Source: Streptomyces sp. NBC_01341 (GTDB lineage: Bacteria; Actinomycetota; Actinomycetes; Streptomycetales; Streptomycetaceae). From it: 64,000 nucleotides of DNA. The stretch is taken from contig NZ_CP108364.1 in assembly GCF_035946055.1 (NCBI RefSeq), positions 3,906,001 to 3,970,000 on the forward strand, given 5' to 3'. Under the pieces are notes generated by a model. It ran no database searches. It saw nothing but the letters and a program-made list of their open reading frames with translations, and was not told the origin of the DNA. The translations under genes and the position numbers were made by a program. This document shows positions 8,841 to 16,571 of the stretch, one piece after another; the stretch's first letter is position 1, and each line of letters begins with the position of its first letter.

Positions 8841-9044
8841 ATGGCTACTGGCACCGTGAAGTGGTTCAACTCGGAAAAGGGCTTCGGCTTCATCGAGCAG
8901 GAGGGTGGCGGCGCGGACGTCTTCGCCCACTACTCGAACATCGCCTCCTCCGGCTTCCGTGAGCTGCAGGAAGGCCAGAAGGTGAACTTCGACGTCACGC
9001 AGGGCCAGAAGGGCCCGCAGGCCGAGAACATCACCCCCGCCTGA
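8841..9044 (+). CDS. Cold-shock domain protein (CspA family)
   Basis: 67 residues, the standard length for the family. RNP1 (KGFGFIEQ) and RNP2 (VFAHYS) single-strand nucleic acid binding motifs are intact in the usual five-stranded OB-fold: TGTVKWFN at the start and AENITPA at the end. It acts as an RNA chaperone that melts mRNA structure at low temperature or in stationary phase. GAAGGAG provides a strong ribosome-binding site, and a perfect hairpin terminator follows 19 bp after the stop, so it is monocistronic. Confidence 0.97.
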   Translation: MATGTVKWFNSEKGFGFIEQEGGGADVFAHYSNIASSGFRELQEGQKVNFDVTQGQKGPQAENITPA

Positions 9045-9063
9045 TCACTCGGGCGTACGGCGC

Positions 9064-9107
9064 AGCTGGGGCCCGCACCTTGGGGTGCGGGCCCCAGCTC
9101 GTTGTGT
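9064..9107 (+). terminator. Rho-independent terminator of cold-shock gene
   Basis: Perfect 16-bp stem (9064-9079 with 9084-9099) closed by TTGG and followed by a T-rich run (GTTGTGTTTTT). One of the cleanest intrinsic terminators in the window. Confidence 0.92.
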
Positions 9108-9344
9108 TTTTCCGGCCGTGACCACCGTCGTCGCGGCCGCGAGGTAATTCCGGGTGTTGCGCACATCTTGCACACCGGTTATCTGCAGTCATATGGAGTG
9201 CCGATTCCAGCTGGTTCATCCTGCGGGCGCACTTCGTTATTCGATATTTCATCGGCTCGTTCTTGCGATTCTTGGCGCCGTACATGGCTGCAGCCGCCCG
9301 GAAAGAATCCCTCGATACGTGCCATTCGAGGGAAAGGTTCTGCA
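9108..9344 (+). promoter_or_regulatory. Leader region of DEAD-box helicase gene
   Basis: About 240 bp, AT-rich for this genome. A possible promoter is TTGCAC, 18 nt, TATGGA near 9168-9200, giving a leader of about 150 nt. The leader ends in a hairpin (9308-9333) whose right arm overlaps the Shine-Dalgarno sequence. The promoter call is tentative. Confidence 0.4.
9308..9333 (+). promoter_or_regulatory. Hairpin occluding the helicase Shine-Dalgarno
   Basis: Exact 8-bp inverted repeat TCCCTCGA / TCGAGGGA with a 10-nt loop. The right arm supplies the GAGGGA half of the only plausible ribosome-binding site (GAGGGAAAGG) before the TTG start at 9345. Folding would reduce ribosome access, a layout compatible with temperature-responsive translation. 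Confidence 0.5.
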
Positions 9345-10916
9345 TTGAACCGCGATCGCACATCTCGCACAGACGACCGATTCTCGCGGACACGCTCCGG
9401 CGGGTCCTCGGGCGGCAGCCGTACCGCGAACGGATTCCGCTCGGCGGGTTCCGGCAGGCAGGGCGCCCCCGGCGGCTACCAGGGCCGCTCCGGCGCGCCG
9501 AAGCGTTCCGGTGGCTACGGCCGCCGCTCCTCCGCCGTCACGGGTGAATTCGCCCTGCCGGTGACCATCACCCCCGCACTGCCGGCTGCCGAGACCTTCG
9601 GGGACCTCGACATGCCGGAGCCCCTGCTGGCGGCACTGGCCGCCGAGGGCGTGTCCGTGCCGTTCCCCATCCAGGGCGCCACCCTGCCGAACTCGCTCGC
9701 CGGCCGGGACGTCCTGGGCCGTGGACGTACGGGGTCGGGCAAGACGCTCGCCTTCGGTCTGGCCCTGCTCGCCCGGACCGCCGGCAACCGCGCCGACGCC
9801 CGCCGGCCGCTGGCCCTGGTGCTCGTCCCGACCCGTGAGCTGGCCCAGCAGGTCACCGACGCCCTGACGCCGTACGCCCGGTCCCTCAAGCTCCGGCTGG
9901 CGACGGTCGTCGGCGGCATGTCGATCGGCCGCCAGGCCAGCGCGCTGCGCGGCGGCGCCGAAGTCGTGGTCGCCACCCCGGGCCGGCTGAAGGACCTCAT
10001 CGAGCGCGGCGACTGCAAGCTCGACCGGGTCGCGATCACCGTCCTCGACGAGGCCGACCAGATGGCCGACATGGGCTTCATGCCCCAGGTCACCGAGCTG
10101 CTCGACCAGGTCGGCCCTGACGGCCAGCGCATGCTGTTCTCGGCCACCCTCGACCGCAACGTCGACCTGCTGGTCCGCCGCTACCTGCACGACCCGGTCG
10201 TCCACTCCGTGGACCCGGCGGCCGGTGCGGTGACGACGATGGAGCACCACGTGCTCTACGTCCAGGGCGCGGACAAGTACGCGACGACGACCGAGATCGC
10301 CGCCCGCGAGGGCCGGGTGATCATGTTCCTCGACACCAAGCACGCCGTGGACAAGCTCACCGACCACCTGCTGAACAGCGGTGTGCGTGCCGCCGCGCTG
10401 CACGGCGGCAAGTCTCAGCCGCAGCGCACCCGCACCCTGGACCGGTTCAAGACCGGTCACGTCACCGTGCTGGTCGCCACGAACGTCGCGGCCCGCGGCA
10501 TCCACGTCGACAACCTGGACCTCGTGGTCAACGTCGACCCGCCGAGTGACCACAAGGACTACCTGCACCGCGGCGGCCGTACCGCGCGCGCCGGGGAGTC
10601 GGGCAGCGTCGTCACGCTGGTGCTGCCCAACCAGCGCCGTGAGATGACCCGCCTGATGGCCGACGCCGGCATCACCCCGCAGATCGCCCAGGTCCGCTCG
10701 GGCGAGGCCGAGCTCAGCCGCATCACCGGAGCCCAGGCGCCCTCGGGCGTCCCCGTCGTGATCACCTCGCCGGTGACGGAGCGCAAGGGCGGCGGTTCCG
10801 GTCCCCGGAGCCGGCGCGGCGCGCGCCCCGGACAGGGCCGCCGTTCCAACGCCAACACGGCTACGCCGCAGGCGCGTGCCGCGGCGGCACAGCGCCGGTC
10901 CAACAAGGCCGCGTAG
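9345..10916 (+). CDS. DEAD-box ATP-dependent RNA helicase
   Basis: 523 residues from a TTG start preceded by GAGGGAAAGG; the frame is open upstream but lacks support. A Ser/Gly/Arg-rich disordered N-terminus (1-65) precedes a full helicase core: Q motif (FPIQGATLP), motif I (GRTGSGKT), Ia (PTRELAQQ), Ib (TPGRL), II (DEAD near residue 234), III (SAT), V (ATNVAARGI) and VI (HRGGRTARAG). A basic tail follows (SRRGARPGQGRR). It unwinds structured RNA and, placed behind a cold-shock gene, is the likely cold-adaptation helicase of the CsdA/RhlE type. Confidence 0.95.
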   Translation: MNRDRTSRTDDRFSRTRSGGSSGGSRTANGFRSAGSGRQGAPGGYQGRSGAPKRSGGYGRRSSAVTGEFALPVTITPALPAAETFGDLDMPEPLLAALAAEGVSVPFPIQGATLPNSLAGRDVLGRGRTGSGKTLAFGLALLARTAGNRADARRPLALVLVPTRELAQQVTDALTPYARSLKLRLATVVGGMSIGRQASALRGGAEVVVATPGRLKDLIERGDCKLDRVAITVLDEADQMADMGFMPQVTELLDQVGPDGQRMLFSATLDRNVDLLVRRYLHDPVVHSVDPAAGAVTTMEHHVLYVQGADKYATTTEIAAREGRVIMFLDTKHAVDKLTDHLLNSGVRAAALHGGKSQPQRTRTLDRFKTGHVTVLVATNVAARGIHVDNLDLVVNVDPPSDHKDYLHRGGRTARAGESGSVVTLVLPNQRREMTRLMADAGITPQIAQVRSGEAELSRITGAQAPSGVPVVITSPVTERKGGGSGPRSRRGARPGQGRRSNANTATPQARAAAAQRRSNKAA

Positions 10917-10975
10917 TCACGGACGGCCGCCCGGCCGACCCGTTCCGGCATTCTCCCCGACCTTGTTGAGGCACC

Positions 10976-11284
10976 ATGCGCTGTGTCATCGCCCGCTTCC
11001 CCTTCGATCTGTTCAAGCACGAGGTCGAGGCCTCGATGAAGGGCGTCAAGCCCGAGCCCGTCACCGGTGACGCGGTGGTCATCGCCCGTCGCGTCTACCC
11101 GGTCAAGCAGGTGGGCGAGATCATCACGCGGCAGGACCGCCGCGACTTCAGCGCGGCGGAGGTGACCAGGGCGCTGTCGCGCCTCGGCTTCACCTGCCGC
11201 CCCGCTGAGGTGCCCGCACCCGCGGTGCCCCTCACGCCGCTGGAGAACGCGTCGGCCCTGCTCGGCAACCCCGGCGACGTCTGA
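10976..11284 (+). CDS. Conserved small protein downstream of cold-shock helicase
   Basis: 102 residues: MRCVIARFPFDLFKHEVEAS, then a segment VVIARRVYPVKQVGEIITRQDRRDFSAAEVTRALSRLGF that predicts alpha/beta. I recall this as a Streptomyces family seen next to DEAD-box helicases (the SCO5918-like family), but cannot check. It lies 59 bp after the helicase in the same direction with no terminator between, so it is probably cotranscribed and may assist RNA handling. A hairpin terminator follows. No catalytic motif was recognised. Confidence 0.75.
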   Translation: MRCVIARFPFDLFKHEVEASMKGVKPEPVTGDAVVIARRVYPVKQVGEIITRQDRRDFSAAEVTRALSRLGFTCRPAEVPAPAVPLTPLENASALLGNPGDV

Positions 11285-11304
11285 GCCCGGCCGAACCGGC
11301 CCGT

Positions 11305-11340
11305 CCGCACCCCCGCGCCCTCCCCGGGCCGGGGGTGCGG
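11305..11340 (+). terminator. Hairpin terminator after helicase operon
   Basis: 11-bp perfect arms CCGCACCCCCG / CGGGGGTGCGG with a 14-nt loop, 20 bp after the last stop of the operon. Confidence 0.65.
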
Positions 11341-11596
11341 TGCGTTCCGGAGACCGTCCTGCCGGCCGGGGCGGGAACGTTTGTCACAGTCCCGGCCGCC
11401 ACGGCCCACGGCGACGAGACCCACGGCCACTCGCGCAGCGGGTCCGCGGGTGGCACTGATCGCCTCGGGGCGTCCGGGCCGACGACCGCCGGCGGGCGAC
11501 CTGGGGGTACGCCACGGCCCTCGGCCGGACGCACGTGACGGGCTGAGGGTCCTCCGGGGACCCCGGCGCGGCTCCCGGAGACCGGGCGGGGTCTTT
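11341..11596. other. Intergenic region between convergent genes
   Basis: With the terminator above this is 312 bp between convergent transcription units. A GC-rich inverted repeat around 11555-11595 (GACCCCG ... CGGGGTC) lies next to the oxidoreductase stop and may terminate the leftward gene. No coding signal was seen. Confidence 0.4.
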
Positions 11597-12505
11597 TCAG
11601 GGCGTCAGGATCAGCTTGCCCGTCGTCCTGCGGGCCAGCAGGTCCTCGTGGGCGCGCCGGGCCTCGGCGAGCGGGTAGCTGCCACCGGTCACGGGCCTCA
11701 GCCGGCCCGCGGCGGCCAGGGCGAAGAGCTCTTCGAGCGGCCCGGTGACCATCCCCGGAAGCATCAGCGTCGGACGCAGCCAGAAGCCGACGACGGAGGC
11801 GTTGAGGCGGCCGAGCAGGGCCGGGTCGACCGGGGTGAAGCCCGTACGGGCAGCGCTGCCGTACGTCACCAGGCGGCCGAAGGACGCGAGGGAGCCCAGG
11901 GCGCGGTCGAAGAGCTCCCCGCCGACCGCGTCCAGGATGATGTCCGCCTTCTCCGCGAGCGGGTAGCCGGTCACCGCGTCGGCGCCCAGTCCCAGCACGA
12001 GGCGTTCCTTGGCCGGGGCGGAGACCTGGGCGAGTACCCGGCCCGCCCCGAACTCCCTGGCCAGCTGGACGGCCAGGCTGCCGACCCCGCCGGCCGCGGA
12101 GTGCACCACGACGCTCTCGCCGGGGCGGATCCGTGCGGCGGACCTGAGCAGGTGCCAGGCGGTGAGTCCCTGGACCATGAGGGCGAGTGCGGCGGCGGCG
12201 TCGAGGTCCTCGGGGATGTCCAGCAGCCCGGACTCCTCGGCGGTCACCTGCTCCGCGTATCCGCGCGACACGCGGGCCAGCACCCGCCGTCCGTCCGGTG
12301 TGCGGCCCACGACCTCGCTGCCGGGCACGAACGGCAGCGCGCTCGCGTCGAGGTAGGAGCCGTCCGCCTGGTGGGTGTCCGCGAAGTTGACGCCGGCTGC
12401 CTCGACGGTGAGGAGTACCTCGCCGGGGCCCGGGACCGGCGAGGCCAGTTCCACGGGGCTGAGCACGTCGGGGCCGCCGAAGCGGTCGAACTGGATAGCG
12501 AGCAT
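11597..12505 (-). CDS. Zinc-type alcohol dehydrogenase / NADPH:quinone oxidoreductase
   Basis: 302 residues, medium-chain dehydrogenase/reductase superfamily, quinone-oxidoreductase branch. The N-terminal GroES-like domain (GVNFADTHQADGSY) lacks the zinc-binding Cys cluster, as expected for this branch; the Rossmann motif is VHSAAGGVGSLAVQLAREFGA. It is likely a cytosolic NADPH-dependent quinone or enone reductase. It is transcribed toward the helicase operon. The actual substrate cannot be read from the sequence. Confidence 0.88.
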   Translation of the reverse strand: MLAIQFDRFGGPDVLSPVELASPVPGPGEVLLTVEAAGVNFADTHQADGSYLDASALPFVPGSEVVGRTPDGRRVLARVSRGYAEQVTAEESGLLDIPEDLDAAAALALMVQGLTAWHLLRSAARIRPGESVVVHSAAGGVGSLAVQLAREFGAGRVLAQVSAPAKERLVLGLGADAVTGYPLAEKADIILDAVGGELFDRALGSLASFGRLVTYGSAARTGFTPVDPALLGRLNASVVGFWLRPTLMLPGMVTGPLEELFALAAAGRLRPVTGGSYPLAEARRAHEDLLARRTTGKLILTP

Positions 12506-12785
12506 GCCGCACGCTATCGCGGGTGCCGGTCAGCGGTGGCGGGTTGCCCGTGACCGGTGGCGGAGTGCCGTCCGGCGGGACGCAGAAAACGGGACAAGCG
12601 GTTTGTTTATGGTTGAAATGCCGCCAGGTTCCGACCGTACGGCACGAGGGCCGCAGGGGGCCGGCACATGCCTCACAGGGATGCCGCACGCGCCGGACCG
12701 GCGATGCGCGGCCGGTCCGCGCCGACGGCGGGGCGGGACGGCGCAGGGCATGGCCGCGACCCCGCCGGCCTGCCAGACTGCGCGC

Positions 12786-13550
12786 ATGAGCGATCTACTC
12801 AACGGCAGAGTCGTCCTGATCACCGGGGCGAGCAGCGGTATCGGAGCGGCGGCGGCACGCGTGTTCTCCCAGGAAGGTGCGACGGTTGTCCTGGCCGCGC
12901 GCCGGGAGGACCGACTGGCCGCGATAGTCGACGAACTGAAGGACAAGGGTGCACAAGCCTCCTACGTGGTCTGTGATGTCACGGTCGCCGAGGACGCGGC
13001 CAGGGCCGTCGGCTTCGCGGTCGACACGTACGGGCGCCTGGACTCGGCCTTCAACAACGCCGGCCTCGGCGGTGACCGAACCCCCCTGCACCTCATGGGC
13101 GATGACGTCTACGACGCGGTGATGGACGTGAACGTCCGCGGCGTCTGGAACAGCCTGCGCGCCGAGATAGCGGCCATGCTGCCGAACGCGGGCGGCTGTT
13201 CCATCGTGAACAACAGCAGCGTCGGCGGCCTGGTGGCCATCCCCGCCGCCGCCCCCTACATAGCCGCCAAGCACGCGGTCGTCGGACTGACCCGGGCCGC
13301 GGCGGACGAGTACGCACAACAGGGCATCAGGGTCAACGCCGTTGCGCCCGGCACCACCCGCAGCGAGATCACCGCCGACTGGTTCGGGCGCAACCCCGGC
13401 CTGGAGGAGATGGTCAACAGCCGTACGCCGCAGGGGCGTACGGCCGAGCCCGAGGAGATCGCCAACGCCGTGGCGTGGATGCTCAGCGACCGGTGCCCCT
13501 TCCTCACGGGCACGGTCATGCCGGTGGACGGCGGCTTCATCAACCAGTGA
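12786..13550 (+). CDS. SDR-family oxidoreductase
   Basis: 254 residues, classical short-chain dehydrogenase/reductase. Cofactor motif TGASSGIGAAAA, NNAG, catalytic Ser in VNNSSVGG, YIAAKHA (Tyr and Lys of the YxxxK motif) and C-terminal GTVMPVDGGF are all present. The Arg residues after the first strand (AARREDR) favour NADP(H). The frame extends upstream, but the ATG at 12786 matches the conserved N-terminus. It converges with the AfsA homologue, 18 bp between their stops. SDRs such as BarS1 occur in butyrolactone loci, so a role in signal synthesis is possible but unproven. Confidence 0.9.
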   Translation: MSDLLNGRVVLITGASSGIGAAAARVFSQEGATVVLAARREDRLAAIVDELKDKGAQASYVVCDVTVAEDAARAVGFAVDTYGRLDSAFNNAGLGGDRTPLHLMGDDVYDAVMDVNVRGVWNSLRAEIAAMLPNAGGCSIVNNSSVGGLVAIPAAAPYIAAKHAVVGLTRAAADEYAQQGIRVNAVAPGTTRSEITADWFGRNPGLEEMVNSRTPQGRTAEPEEIANAVAWMLSDRCPFLTGTVMPVDGGFINQ

Positions 13551-13568
13551 GTCCCCGCCCGGCGGTTG

Positions 13569-14483
13569 TCAGCCGCAGGGACCGCTCAGCCGTCCCCGGA
13601 ACACCGACTGCCCGGACTGGGTCGCGGTGACCAGGACCGAAATCTCTCCGGGGGCGGCCGAGGGGACCACCTCGGCGTCGACCCAGCAGGGGCGGTCGAA
13701 CTCGGCGTACTGCTCGAACGCGCTGGTGACGGTGGTCGGTTCGAAGTGCCTCGGGTGGAGGGCGGCGTGCGCCGCCTGGCTCGCGGCCTCCATCAGGACG
13801 AGCCCCGGCACATGGTCGACCGGGTGGTCGTACAGCAGGACGTTGTCCGCGTCGTTGCGCAGCTGCCAACGATGGGAGCCGTCGCCCGGCGCAAGGACCA
13901 CGTCGGCGCGGCCGGCCCGTCCGACGGTGCGGGGGTCGACCGGCGCGGGCAGCGTCCACTCGTTCCACCCGTCGGTGAGGTGGTGTCCGCGGAGCCTGCG
14001 GTAGGCGGCCGGGGATATCCATCCGAACTCGGATTCCGCCCGAGCCACCATCCTGTCGTCCTGGAGGAGGCGGACCTCCATGCCGAGTGAACTGACACTG
14101 CGCCCCCTCTTCCTGGGGTCGGTGACGGTTATCCCGACAGCGAGTGGAGAGGAGTCTCCGGGAGTGGTGCGGAAACCCGGGGCGACGGTGAAGTCGAAGT
14201 AATGCAGCAGTGTTTGGCAGGCGAGCGGCACCCCGTAGGACGCGTGCGCGACGACGAGACCGCTCTGGCGGATGGTCTGGGTGAGTACGCGAGGGTCGTA
14301 GGGACGTCCGTCCGGGGGCTCCGGCCATCTCGCGGTGAGCGAGAATTCGCCATCCTTCAGACGCTGCCAGCCGGTGAGAAAGACCCCGTCCTCACGGACG
14401 AGATGCACGTATTCCTTCGAAACCCCGTGCCAGGCCCCCGCTGCACCCTCCGGCGTATACGGGACAACAGGTATGTCCGGCAC
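13569..14483 (-). CDS. AfsA/ScbA-type gamma-butyrolactone synthase homologue
   Basis: 304 residues. Two AfsA hot-dog repeats are recognisable: the first around VSKEYVHLVREDGVFLTGW through LTQTIRQSGLVVAHASYGVP, the second around DHVPGLVLMEAASQAAHAAL and PCWVDAEVV. AfsA-family enzymes condense a beta-ketoacyl group with dihydroxyacetone phosphate, the first committed step to butyrolactone signals. The GTG start has GGGGGG just upstream. It is divergent from a receptor-type TetR gene with a palindrome in the 105-bp gap, the classic scbA-scbR layout. Product structure is unknown. Confidence 0.88.
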   Translation of the reverse strand: MPDIPVVPYTPEGAAGAWHGVSKEYVHLVREDGVFLTGWQRLKDGEFSLTARWPEPPDGRPYDPRVLTQTIRQSGLVVAHASYGVPLACQTLLHYFDFTVAPGFRTTPGDSSPLAVGITVTDPRKRGRSVSSLGMEVRLLQDDRMVARAESEFGWISPAAYRRLRGHHLTDGWNEWTLPAPVDPRTVGRAGRADVVLAPGDGSHRWQLRNDADNVLLYDHPVDHVPGLVLMEAASQAAHAALHPRHFEPTTVTSAFEQYAEFDRPCWVDAEVVPSAAPGEISVLVTATQSGQSVFRGRLSGPCG

Positions 14484-14531
14484 GGTTCCCCCCGTACATG
14501 GCGCAAAGTTGGCGTACCAGCGCTGATATGA

Positions 14532-14547
14532 TACCGGTCCACCGGTA
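14532..14547. promoter_or_regulatory. ARE-like operator palindrome between afsA- and arpA-like genes
   Basis: TACCGGT-CC-ACCGGTA, an exact inverted repeat, sits near the middle of the divergent intergenic region. Butyrolactone receptors of the ArpA/ScbR family bind autoregulatory elements built on ACCGGT-type half-sites, so this is the expected operator. Binding itself is inferred. Confidence 0.65.
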
Positions 14548-14588
14548 CTTTTTGAACAGTCGTCAGGCAAGGTCAAGAGGAGCGCGAG

Positions 14589-15233
14589 TTGGCACGACAG
14601 CAACGGGCGATCCGCACGCGCAGAATCTTCCTCGAGGCGGCCGCCGAGGTCTTCGACGAGCACGGTTACGACGCTGCCACCATCGCCTCGATCCTCGATC
14701 GGGCCGGCCTCACGCGCGGCGCGCTCTACTTCCACTTCACATCGAAGGAGGAGCTCGCCCGGGGCGTTCTCGAGGAGGCCGTGACCGCCGACGGGGTCAC
14801 CCCGCAGACGTTCAAGCTGCAGGAATGGGTGGACACGGCCCTTCTGCTGGCCTACCGGCTGCCCAGAGAACCCCTGCTCAGCGCCTCGATCCGGCTGTCG
14901 GTCGACCCCCGCGCACGTGGCCTCTTCGGTACCCGCTGGCCCGACTGGATCGCCCTGGGCACGGAGATACTCAGCGAGGCCAAGGAGCGGGGGGAGCTCC
15001 TCCCGCACGTGGACCCCGTCGCCACCTCCCGCCTCTTCGTCGGCGCGTGGACGGGCGTCCAGCTGGTGACCGAGTCGATGGCCGAGCCGCCGGACCTGGT
15101 CGCCGAGATCTCCGCACTGCTCGAGCTGATCCTTCCGAACAACGCCGTTCCGGGCGTACTGGCCAGGCTGGACACCTCCCCGCACCGCGCGGAACGCATC
15201 ATCGAGGAGAGCCGGGCGGTCGCCGTCTCCTGA
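14589..15233 (+). CDS. ArpA/ScbR-type gamma-butyrolactone receptor (TetR family)
   Basis: 214 residues from a TTG start with GAGGAG upstream. The N-terminal HTH (RAIRTRRIFLEAAAEVF ... GLTRGALYFHFTSKEEL) is the signature DNA-binding domain of butyrolactone receptors. The ligand domain has the conserved GAWTGVQLVTE region with the Trp expected in the pocket. It represses targets until a butyrolactone binds. Partner synthase divergent, shared palindrome. Whether it is a true receptor or a pseudo-receptor cannot be settled from sequence alone; the paired synthase favours a true receptor. Confidence 0.88.
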   Translation: MARQQRAIRTRRIFLEAAAEVFDEHGYDAATIASILDRAGLTRGALYFHFTSKEELARGVLEEAVTADGVTPQTFKLQEWVDTALLLAYRLPREPLLSASIRLSVDPRARGLFGTRWPDWIALGTEILSEAKERGELLPHVDPVATSRLFVGAWTGVQLVTESMAEPPDLVAEISALLELILPNNAVPGVLARLDTSPHRAERIIEESRAVAVS

Positions 15234-15325
15234 CCGCCCCACGCGGCTGCGGCCCGGGCGGCGGCGCGTCACCCGATCGGGTGCGCGTTCCTGCGAAGTG
15301 GCTGGTCAGCCCGCATGGTGGCCCT

Positions 15326-16066
15326 ATGTGGCTTCGCCGAACAGTCGTGGGCGCCATGGCCGTCCCGCTGGCCTTCCTGGTTCTCAGGGACGCGCCGGTG
15401 CGGCTCGTCGCGCCCGAGCGGACCACGGCGAAGCCGGCCGCCCCGGCGGGGGCCCCGCGGCCCGCGATCGTCACGAGGGCGCAGTGGCACGCGGACGAGG
15501 ACCTGGTGAAGGAGCACGCGGTCTACACCGGCTCGGTGAAGGCGGTCTTCGTCCACCACACCGGGCACCCCAACGGCTACGACTGTGCCGACGCCCCCGC
15601 GATGCTGCGGGCGATGGAGGAGGCGCACGTCCGGGGCGAGGGCTGGGACGACATCGGCTACAACTTCGTCGTGGACCGCTGCGGGACGATCTACGAGGGC
15701 CGGGCCGGGGGTGTGGGGCGCTCCGTGCGCGGTGCCCACGCCACCGGATTCAACGCGCACAGTGTGGGCATCGCGGCCCTGGGCACCTTCGGCCCCGGCG
15801 TGCCGGTGCCGAAGGCCCTCATCGAGGGGATCGCGAAGGTCGGTGCGTGGAAGCTGAGCCGGAGCATCGATCCGCAGGGTCACGTGCGGATGGTCTCGAC
15901 GAACGACGACAGCCTGTACGACCGCGGTGAGGAGGTCTACCTCCATGCCGTTTCGGGTCACCGGGACACCTATCGGACGGATTGCCCCGGTGAAGCGCTC
16001 TACGGTCAACTACCAGCTGTCCGTGCGGAGATGGCCCGGCTTCGGGAACCGAAGCCGGGGTCGTAG
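15326..16066 (+). CDS. Secreted N-acetylmuramoyl-L-alanine amidase (PGRP-type)
   Basis: 246 residues. A signal peptide (MWLRRTVVGAMAVPLAFLVL) and a Pro/Ala linker precede an amidase_2/PGRP domain. Zinc ligands are visible in VFVHHTGHP, in GVGRSVRGAHATGFN and in SGHRDTYRTDCPGEALY; the Tyr of YNFVVDRCGTIYEGR completes the site. It cleaves the lactyl-amide bond between MurNAc and the stem peptide of cell-wall peptidoglycan, outside the membrane. Position downstream of the TetR gene with about 90 bp between suggests an independent unit. Confidence 0.9.
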   Translation: MWLRRTVVGAMAVPLAFLVLRDAPVRLVAPERTTAKPAAPAGAPRPAIVTRAQWHADEDLVKEHAVYTGSVKAVFVHHTGHPNGYDCADAPAMLRAMEEAHVRGEGWDDIGYNFVVDRCGTIYEGRAGGVGRSVRGAHATGFNAHSVGIAALGTFGPGVPVPKALIEGIAKVGAWKLSRSIDPQGHVRMVSTNDDSLYDRGEEVYLHAVSGHRDTYRTDCPGEALYGQLPAVRAEMARLREPKPGS

Positions 16067-16080
16067 ACCGGGCCCGCCGG

Positions 16081-16446
16081 TTACCGGGCGACGAACTGGG
16101 TGAGCACCGCCTGCACCTCGTAGATGTCGACGCCCTTGGTGAAGGTCTTCTGGATCGGGGTCGCGTTGCCCGAGAGCCAGATCGACAGCTCGGCGTCGAG
16201 CTCGAACGTCCCGGCCGTCTCCACCGAGAAGTGCGAGATGCTCCGGTACGGGATCGAGTGGTACTCCACCTTCTTGCCCGTTATCCCCTGCTTGTCGATG
16301 AGGACGAGCCTGCGGTCGGTGAACAGGATCGTGTCACGGATCAGCAGATACGCGGCGTGTACCTGCTCGTCCTGCCCCAGAAGCCGCGCGTAGTCGCTCT
16401 GTGCCGCCTCGATGTCGACGGTGTGAGCGTTGCCGAACAGTGCCAT
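16081..16446 (-). CDS. PH domain-containing protein (bPH type)
   Basis: 121 residues forming a single bacterial pleckstrin-homology domain: YLLIRDTILFTDRRLVLID, then KVEYHSIPYRSISHFSVET and DIYEVQAVLTQFVAR. Such proteins are common and mostly uncharacterised; they may form ring-like oligomers. No signal peptide or membrane helix. It is divergent from the Rpf-like gene, with about 125 bp between. Confidence 0.85.
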   Translation of the reverse strand: MALFGNAHTVDIEAAQSDYARLLGQDEQVHAAYLLIRDTILFTDRRLVLIDKQGITGKKVEYHSIPYRSISHFSVETAGTFELDAELSIWLSGNATPIQKTFTKGVDIYEVQAVLTQFVAR

Positions 16447-16571
16447 GGAAGGGCCTCCACCCGAGTGAAAGTTCCGACGCCGAACGCGTCGGAACCAGAG
16501 GAAAAGAATATCGGCGGCTTATCTGTTCGTGCCCTTGTACACGTTCCGGAGCACAGCGGAGGAATACCGTC

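Noticed and set aside
16447..16571. c-di-AMP (ydaO) riboswitch upstream of the Rpf-like gene
   Set aside because: Some Streptomyces rpf genes carry one, but the gap is only about 125 bp and the conserved core motifs are not recognisable.
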